From: a virus
Length of the DNA: 33,400 bases
IMG/VR virus record: IMGVR_UViG_3300025652_000268
Location: 1-33,400 of that record
Reading direction: 5' to 3' (one strand)
Position numbers and translations under genes: made by a program. Numbering within the stretch: position 1 is the first letter of the stretch; each line of letters starts with the position of its first letter. Below the pieces are notes generated by a model that was given only the letters and a program-made list of their open reading frames with translations, did no database searches and was not told the origin of the DNA. Shown piece after piece: positions 8,698-16,400 of the stretch.

Positions 8698-11420
8698 TGA
8701 GTATTAGTGAAAGAATCGTACATGAGGATGTAAGAGCCATGCTCATGGCTAACGAACCTTTTCAGTATGCGCATTTAATTAAGTTTGAACGCCCATCCCG
8801 TCCTGATTCGCTTTCAGGACGGGTCTCTACCTCGGCAGTACGTTATACTTATATGACAGATGCTAGTAGAGACGTAAGCTTTGATGACGGCAGCATTAAC
8901 CTACAGGGTAGCGCCAATGGTTCTCAAGTTTATTTAGCGAATAAAGTTTTAGGTGTTTCCAATATTCAAGAATCTATAGAGGCTAGAGCTGATACTTGTT
9001 CTATTACATTAGACGGTAATGGTATTGGAGGCGCAGCTACTGTTGTAGCCGAAGTAGTACAAGTTAACCCAACTACGTGGGACTTAGTACTATACAGTGC
9101 AAACGCAGATTTAGTAGAAGCTGGATTCAGAGAAGGCGATAAAATCACTTTAAGCGGTGATCGTGTTGGATCCTTTAATATCCAGAAATTCCGTTCTAAC
9201 GGTATCAGAATCACAAAGATTGATGATGACTTAGCTATTGGGATTGGATTAAACCTATCAATCCTATTAAACTCAGAAGAAATTAAAAGTATTCTATTAA
9301 ATAAAAATGCTATTGATTATTCTTCTTTCATTAATAGAGAGGTTCATATTTATAGAGCTTACTTTGTAGATGGTAAGTTAGTTGGCGGGTATAGAAATCT
9401 AGTAAAATCTTCAATATTTACAGATTCTGTACTTTGGGGCGCGTCCAAAACTGGTGTTAAGTTAGCTTCTTCAAAATTTGTAGAAGGCGGACTGATAGGA
9501 TCCTTAAAACAAAATACTAGTTATAGTCTTAGTTTTAAAGCGAAAGTAATAGGTATTAACCAGATGAATTTGTCTGTAGACTTATTTCCTGATTCTTTAC
9601 CAGAGACTGAAGTTACTGTAACGACTAATAATACTTTATTTAAGTGGGAAAATATATCATCTTCTAACTTAGACATAACTTCCAAAGATTTATATCTACG
9701 GTTTTTCCAAGGGGCCGGTATACCAGAAGGCGTTTCAATAGAAATAACAGATATTATGTTAACTGAATCGCCTTCAGCTAGTTCATGGGTATCACCAGAT
9801 AGTCCAGTAGGCCCCATCCTGTTATTCAGAGGAATTATCAATAACGTAAGTTTTGATGATGACGATTCTGGAATTAAAGTACAGTGGGGATTGACTAGCC
9901 ACTGGGGGGATTTCTCTCAAGTACGAGGAAGAATTACCTCAGATGAATTCCATAGAGCTCTTGATCAAAATGGTATTCCACAACCTTATTCCGCAATTAA
10001 ACCAATTTATGCGTATGATAAAGGTTTTAACCATTCTGATACTAGCATTAATCTTCTATCGACTTACCAAGTTCTAGTTGAGAAGACGGCTGTAAAAGCT
10101 AAAAACGGCTTTTTCGGTATCGGGGCAAAGACCAAAGTTAAAACAACTATGGTTCCAGAAGATAGACAAACTCCTTTAGACTTCCAACTTCAATCAAAAG
10201 CTTTACCTGTTATTTACGGTGTTCGTAATATGACAGGGCTACCTATTTTTGCTGATACTTTAAAGAGTAATAGCTCAGAAGTGTATGTAGTATATGCACT
10301 TAGTGAAGGACAGATCGGTGGTATCTACGATGTATATGTAGATGGTAAATCGTTAATCTGTAATAATAAAGAAGACTTTGATACTAGATCAAGTCAGAAT
10401 GCGGAAGGGTCTATTGATGTAGTTTGTAGAGGGCGTGCTGACCGAGGCGATGTACTTGGGGGTGTTACTGTTACAAATAATAACTCTGTTAATTATTACT
10501 ATGATCCTTCTTTAAACATTGATCTAAGAGATGTATGGAACCAAGTATTTAACAGAAATGCTATTACTACGTACTATGAATATATACCACCTACTGGAGT
10601 TACAGCTGCTGATACAATCGGTAAAGGCGTAATTCACGGTGAAACTATTAGTATGACGTCTCCACAGACTATTACTTTAGACTTTTTCTCTGGTACAGAG
10701 AGCCAAAAAGCTGCATCGCAATTAGTTCAACTTGCTCAAAGTAACTCCTTTAAAGTACAAAATGATTATTGGACAGGAACTGATACTTCTGAGTATTGGG
10801 GACCGAACCATAGATTAATTGATACCGCTTATATCGTAGCAAAGTTCAAAATTAAGGAAGGTGAAACAACTATTCCCGACCTTGAATACATTGTACGAGG
10901 CAAAGTGCTTGCATGCTATAACTATGATTATAGTTATGCACATGATGACAAGATGTCTGATGAAAATCCTCACCACTTTGAGTTGGGGGATATGGTTACC
11001 TTAAGTACTAACCAAAATGTGCAGATTATTGATAAATGGAGTTTTGTACGACCCGATGGTGTATTAGAATATCGTTTTAGATATAGTGAGCCACCGAATT
11101 TAGGCTACATAGATGGAGTACCAACTACAACTCGTTTCTCTATGAGTAAAGACACTCATACTTGGACTATGACTACTTTTAATTGGGTGGCTCATTCAGG
11201 AACTGTTGGTGCTGCTATAAGCGCCCCCGTTACAAGTGTAGCTGAAGTTGGCAAAGGCGTTACAGTAAGTTATCCAAGCAAACCTTCACTAACAGTTGGA
11301 GGAGATCCTTCTCAACAATCTCCAATACTTTCGGTTATGGAAGATAATAACCAAGTCTTTAGAAATGCGCTACTATCTGGTAGAGTATACTCTGATAGAA
11401 TAGAAACGGATATGATTTAA
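8697..11420 (+). CDS. Tail hub / tip protein with a nested carbohydrate-binding-like domain
   Basis: The product has 907 residues and its ATG overlaps the previous stop by one base. Residues about 1-236 plus 371-425 (FRGIINNVSFDDDDSGIKVQ, DFSQVRGRITSDEFHRALDQ) resemble the hub domain found in gpL or DUF2163-type proteins. Residues about 503-552 (LPVIYGVRNMTGLPIF, YALSEGQIGGIYDVYVDG) match the start of gpJ-like tail tip proteins. Between them, residues about 237-368 look like an inserted jelly-roll module (SYSLSFKAKV, FKWENISSSN, ITDIMLTESPSASSW). It appears that a gpL-like and a gpJ N-terminal part are fused and the rest of gpJ continues in the next gene. The protein would sit at the tail tip. 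Family names are from pattern recognition. Confidence 0.7.
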   Translation: MSISERIVHEDVRAMLMANEPFQYAHLIKFERPSRPDSLSGRVSTSAVRYTYMTDASRDVSFDDGSINLQGSANGSQVYLANKVLGVSNIQESIEARADTCSITLDGNGIGGAATVVAEVVQVNPTTWDLVLYSANADLVEAGFREGDKITLSGDRVGSFNIQKFRSNGIRITKIDDDLAIGIGLNLSILLNSEEIKSILLNKNAIDYSSFINREVHIYRAYFVDGKLVGGYRNLVKSSIFTDSVLWGASKTGVKLASSKFVEGGLIGSLKQNTSYSLSFKAKVIGINQMNLSVDLFPDSLPETEVTVTTNNTLFKWENISSSNLDITSKDLYLRFFQGAGIPEGVSIEITDIMLTESPSASSWVSPDSPVGPILLFRGIINNVSFDDDDSGIKVQWGLTSHWGDFSQVRGRITSDEFHRALDQNGIPQPYSAIKPIYAYDKGFNHSDTSINLLSTYQVLVEKTAVKAKNGFFGIGAKTKVKTTMVPEDRQTPLDFQLQSKALPVIYGVRNMTGLPIFADTLKSNSSEVYVVYALSEGQIGGIYDVYVDGKSLICNNKEDFDTRSSQNAEGSIDVVCRGRADRGDVLGGVTVTNNNSVNYYYDPSLNIDLRDVWNQVFNRNAITTYYEYIPPTGVTAADTIGKGVIHGETISMTSPQTITLDFFSGTESQKAASQLVQLAQSNSFKVQNDYWTGTDTSEYWGPNHRLIDTAYIVAKFKIKEGETTIPDLEYIVRGKVLACYNYDYSYAHDDKMSDENPHHFELGDMVTLSTNQNVQIIDKWSFVRPDGVLEYRFRYSEPPNLGYIDGVPTTTRFSMSKDTHTWTMTTFNWVAHSGTVGAAISAPVTSVAEVGKGVTVSYPSKPSLTVGGDPSQQSPILSVMEDNNQVFRNALLSGRVYSDRIETDMI

Positions 11421-13459
11421 TGGCACAGACAGTAGTATCAAGAAACACAATTCAATTGGCTGGTACTGCGTCAGCTGTCAATAACTATTATAATGGTTAC
11501 ACTATAATACTTACACGGTATAATAGTGTAACTGGCAAAGAAACGTCGCAAAGTAAAGCAATTATTGCTTATGATGGCGCAACTAAAATTGCTACTATTG
11601 ACGGTATTTGGGATGCAGACTTTATTCCAGCCTCTACAGATACTTATAAAATCATACCTACATATCCTGATAATCGTGTTAGTATAAATCCTGCGATTCA
11701 AACTTTAGACTACGTAACTTCAGATAGGTACGGTAAAGGCTTAAACCCTTTCAAAGACTTATACCTACCTTCCTGGCTAGAATCAGGTAGGTCATGTGAC
11801 GCTCAATCAGATGTAACCATGAGAGTAGAGCAAGGGCACACTGTTCCATTCATAGGGGATATTTATAAATACCCTGCAACTGGACGTATACTATTCCAAG
11901 GACAGATTACTTCAGTATCTGGTAACTATATAAGATTCACTAAAGTTTTAGGTAAATATACTAATAAATGGAACTCTTGGAAGTATTATCCAATCGATGC
12001 TTTAGTATATGACGAAGAGCGCTTATATAGAGTCACAGTAGCAGGAACTAAGACCACTAAACCTACTCATACAGTAGGCGATGTAAACGGACTTGCTTAT
12101 GAAGAACACCCTGCCTTATATAAAGTATCAGGTGCAGGACTTCCTGTAACTGCTCTATTAAAAAACGGTGGAAATCCTATTCAAAGTATAAACGAGTCTG
12201 GTAATAAGATTTCGGGCTATTCATTATACGATAGTGATGGAGTTGACTATTGGAGACTAGTAGGCTGGGATAGTCATGATCAACGCTGGGTAACTAGACA
12301 CCAAACGAATCTGATTATCGATACTTCCTTATCTCTATTTGAAAATGTAAACAGCTTGTTAGAACATTATGGTGGGATACTTAGATATACCGCTGGTCAG
12401 TACCACTTAGAAATTGAAGAAGGAGAAGGAGGAATTCCTTCTTCTGATAGCGAGCCTAGAAATATTGATAATGATAACATTATTGGTAAAGTTCGTATTT
12501 CAGATGAGGGATTACGAAGCTCATTTAACTCTCTAACTGTAGCGTACGCTGATCCTGCGAATAAGTTCGAAGCAAAGAACATTAGCTTCTTTAATTCTAA
12601 CTTCTTAAAAAGTGACCGTAATGTACCTAAGAAAGGTAACGTTTCTATTGCAGGTATCACAAACTATTATAATGCTAGAATCCTAGCCGACAAATTCTTA
12701 GCTAAATCTCGTTATGGATTAACTATTAGTCTTAACTTAGCACCACGAGGTATTTTACTTCTTGCTGGTAAAGTTATTCAAGTCCAAAATCCTAGATATG
12801 GGTGGACTAATAAAAAGTTTAGAATTGATAATCTAACACATAATGGGGATGCTACAGTAGATATTGTGGCTTCTGAATATGATGATAGTTTCTATGTTAT
12901 TAGCAATATTAGTCGCCCACCAGCAGCTGCACTAGCAGCAGAATCTAATATTGTTACAGACATTCGTCCTGGTCAACTACGTGCAACTAGCGTAGAAAGT
13001 CAAGACGAAGCAATTGGCGGTATTGAATTAAATTGGGCAAATAGCTCTAAAACCGATAATACAGTTTCTACCGAAATTTACGGCTCAACTAAAGCCTATC
13101 TATTCATAACCGCTGCCTCTATTACTGAGGGTTCAGTGTTTATGACTGGTACTGCACACAGTTTATCTGTTGGTGATGTAGTAATCAGCCAAGCATCTTT
13201 AAATGGTCTAGAATATGGTAAGAGTTACTTTGTAAAAACTACGCCTTCTTCAACCAGCTTTACGTTAACAGAAAATATGAGCAATCCAGCTCTCACTATT
13301 TTTGAGAATGGAACTCAATTAAACTTGAGAATTATGACAGGTCAAGTTATTGCAACTGTAGACTCTGCTGTAACCTCTTATATTGACGTTATTCCTGGAG
13401 AAGGATCAACAAGAGTCCAGAAGTATTACTGGATTAGACATAAGATCACACAATCATGA
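11420..13459 (+). CDS. gpJ-like tail tip protein, central part with C-terminal Fn3 domain
   Basis: The product has 679 residues, starting at an ATG overlapping the previous stop by one base. The middle (residues about 310-500: SLLEHYGGILRYTAGQYHLE, SSFNSLTVAYADP, LAPRGILLLAGKVIQVQNPR) is typical of the hub core of gpJ-like proteins. The end (residues about 515-679) is a fibronectin type III-like domain: its first strands (IGGIELNWANSS, TEIYGS) are separated from its last ones (SYIDVIPGEGS, KYYWIRHK) by about 85 residues of another beta domain. Gene order (hub, this, then fibre) suggests that one ancestral gpJ-type protein is divided over three consecutive genes here. It would form the lower tip cone carrying the central fibre. 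Confidence 0.7.
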   Translation: MAQTVVSRNTIQLAGTASAVNNYYNGYTIILTRYNSVTGKETSQSKAIIAYDGATKIATIDGIWDADFIPASTDTYKIIPTYPDNRVSINPAIQTLDYVTSDRYGKGLNPFKDLYLPSWLESGRSCDAQSDVTMRVEQGHTVPFIGDIYKYPATGRILFQGQITSVSGNYIRFTKVLGKYTNKWNSWKYYPIDALVYDEERLYRVTVAGTKTTKPTHTVGDVNGLAYEEHPALYKVSGAGLPVTALLKNGGNPIQSINESGNKISGYSLYDSDGVDYWRLVGWDSHDQRWVTRHQTNLIIDTSLSLFENVNSLLEHYGGILRYTAGQYHLEIEEGEGGIPSSDSEPRNIDNDNIIGKVRISDEGLRSSFNSLTVAYADPANKFEAKNISFFNSNFLKSDRNVPKKGNVSIAGITNYYNARILADKFLAKSRYGLTISLNLAPRGILLLAGKVIQVQNPRYGWTNKKFRIDNLTHNGDATVDIVASEYDDSFYVISNISRPPAAALAAESNIVTDIRPGQLRATSVESQDEAIGGIELNWANSSKTDNTVSTEIYGSTKAYLFITAASITEGSVFMTGTAHSLSVGDVVISQASLNGLEYGKSYFVKTTPSSTSFTLTENMSNPALTIFENGTQLNLRIMTGQVIATVDSAVTSYIDVIPGEGSTRVQKYYWIRHKITQS

Positions 13460-16400
13460 AAAAAACATATTATTCAGATTTTTATCCGTACTCAAATGAG
13501 TCAGGTGTAGTTGGTACAACTATGCCCGCCCTTACTGAAGCACGCGTAGCTGAGATTATTGGAGACATTGGTGTTATTACTGATGACTCAGTACTTACAG
13601 TAGATGAAAAAATCCGTATTCTTATTCCGCTTCATGATGAAGTAGAGTTAGAGTATGAAAATATCTCTGCACAAGCTATTGCTTTTGGCATTAATATTGT
13701 ACAGTTAGAAGATGCTAGAACAGCTTGGATAGCTTATCTGAATTCTCTAAGTCCTGCGTGGGATGATAAATCTCAAAATACGAATATTGATAGAGGCATT
13801 TTCCGTCAAAAGATCAATAATTACTTAGAACACCTATATATTATTCAAGCTAATAATAACGCTGAGGCCGCTCGTAGAGCTGATGTTGATGGAGGCCTGA
13901 CAGATGGCGGAACTCCTATTACTAGAACGGAAGTTATCACGAGCGAAGGTACTAGTAGAGATACCGCTAATGTTGGTGGTATTCCAGCAGCTCAAATTAA
14001 AAGTGAATTACAAACAGCTTTAGATAGAGCTCAGCAAGCTATTGATACTTTTGATACTGTTGCCCCCGCTGTTCCTAGTGGACTAGCTTTAAGTAATTTA
14101 ATCACTACTATTGATAGTATAACTGGTGCCCCTAATAGTGCCTCTAAGGCTGAATGGTCCGCAGTTACCGACTCTGACTTAATGTACTATGAAGTAGAAA
14201 TTACATCTGCTTTAGAGTCAGTACCTTTGTTAAGAACTGCAAATATTAATCAATTAGTATTTGGCACCGTGGCTGGCACTAACTATACTGTAAAAGTTCG
14301 TGCGGTCGATGACTCTGGCAACAGATCAGACTGGTCCGCAAGCCAAAGTATTATTGGCGCTAAAGATCAGATAGCGCCAACTACTCCTTCAGGCCTAACT
14401 GCAGAAGCATTAGTGTCCTCTGTAATTTTAAAATGGACTAACTCTTCCTCTTCGGACTTGAAGCTTGTTAAGCTTTACGAAAATCCTAATAATGATTTTG
14501 CAAGTGCTACTTTAATCAACTCTTTTAACTCCAAACCAGGCTCTGTAGGTAGTTATACTAGAAATGGTTTACCTGTTAACGCAACTCGTTATTATTGGAT
14601 AGTTTCAGAAGACACTTCAGGAAATTCTTCCGGACCTAGTAACGTGGCAAGTGCAACGGCCAAAGGCGTAGATATAGTAGATTTCACACCCGGCCTTTAC
14701 CCTACAAAAGTAGTATCTTCACTTCCAGGCGCACCCCATATCGAGGGTACCTATGTTTATTTAACTACGGATAAGAAAACTTATAGAAATACTGGAACAG
14801 GTTGGGTAAAAAACGTAGATACCGCAGACCTTTCAGGGTCTATTTCAGATGTACAGATTGATGGACTATCCTCAGCTAAATTAATTGGTCAGTTGACAAA
14901 TGAGCAACTTCAAGCTATTGATGCGGCTAAAGTTGCAGGTCAACTAACTAATGAACAGATCGCTAATCTAAACGCTGCAAAGATCGCAGGGCAGTTAACT
15001 AATGAGCAGATTCAAAGCATTGATGCTGCAAAAGCAGTTGGTAATTTAATCAATGCTCAACTAGCCGCAAACAAAGTTACAGGTCAATTAGTTAATGAAC
15101 AGATTGAAGCTATTGATGCTGCAAAGGCGGTTGGTAATTTAATCAATGCTCAACTAGCCGCAAACAAAGTTACAGGTCAGCTTACAAGCGATCAAATCCA
15201 ATCTCTTAGTGCTGCAAAAATCGCGGGCGAGATCACTAGCACCCAAATTTCTGATAGCAGTATTAGTACTCCTAAGATTGCGGCTGGTGCTATCGTAGCA
15301 TCTAAGATTGCTGCAAACTCAATCGTAGCGTCTAAACTACTAATTACTCCCGGTTCTATTAACCCAGACGTAGGTTATTTTGATGACACTCTATGGGGAT
15401 GGAATGGTGATTATAATGGTTGGTATAAAGAATCAGCTAACGTAGCCAACTTTGTAGGTAATTATTATGTGATTTGGAGTGGCAGAACCACTAGATCAGA
15501 TGAGATATATAAGTCATCTAATCTTATCCCCGGTGTTGCAAAACCCGGAACCAATTTGGCAGTTAGAGTACCTGTAAGAAACCAATCTAACAGATTAGTG
15601 TTAGTTGGTATTGAGTTCTTTGGTGCAACTAATAACTTCTTAGGAGCTATTAGAGTTGCTAGTGATCCTCAAACAGGGTTCCAGAACCTGTATGCAGAGG
15701 GTGTAGTACCCCTCGACACAGTGTCTTGTACTTTTGTTATGTACTCTCCTGCGGGCGCTGCGCTAGATGGCGTAGCAGTTGTTGGTGGTATCTCTGTTAC
15801 TGAAATGATGACCGGTCAACTAATCGTTGATGGATCAATCACGGCTAACGAAATTGCAGCCGAAACTATTACCGGCGATAAAATTTCTGGAAGTACTATT
15901 ACTGGTGCCAATATTGTCGGCGGTACTATTACTGGAGGCCATATTGCTGGTAACACGATTTCAGCAGCAAATATTGCTGGTGCAACGATTACTGGTGATA
16001 AAATTTCTGGAAATACTATTACTGGTGCCAATATTGTGGGTGGTACTATTACTGGAGGCCATATTGCTGCTAGAACGGTCTCAGCTGCTAATATTGTAGC
16101 AAGCTCAATCACAGGTGCAGAGATCCTAGGTGATACTATTACTGGTGTACACATCAAGGGTAGTACCATTACGGGAGCTAATATTGTTGGTGGTACGATT
16201 ACGGGTGGACATATTGCTGGGAATACAATCACAGCAGCAAACCTAACAGCTGGTATTATTACTGCTGGATATATTGCTTCTAGAGCCATCACCGTCGATA
16301 AGCTGGCTGTTGGTTCTACTGATAACTTACTGACTAATGGTCAATTCCAAAGCGAAGCATACGGTGATCTTCCCCTAGCATGGTCAAGATTTAGTAAACC

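Noticed and set aside
12415-12440. Strong Shine-Dalgarno-like purine run
   Set aside because: It lies within the coding sequence of the gpJ-like protein (codons for EEGEGG) and is not followed by a start codon with a meaningful frame.
15816-16292. Long open frame on the minus strand (158 codons), and a second plus-strand frame at 15827
   Set aside because: Both arise from the 30-bp repeat of the fibre gene, which keeps all frames open. They have monotonous composition and no ribosome site.
14865-16310. CRISPR-like spaced repeats
   Set aside because: The repeats are protein-coding, in frame, adjacent without unique spacers, and variable at third codon positions.
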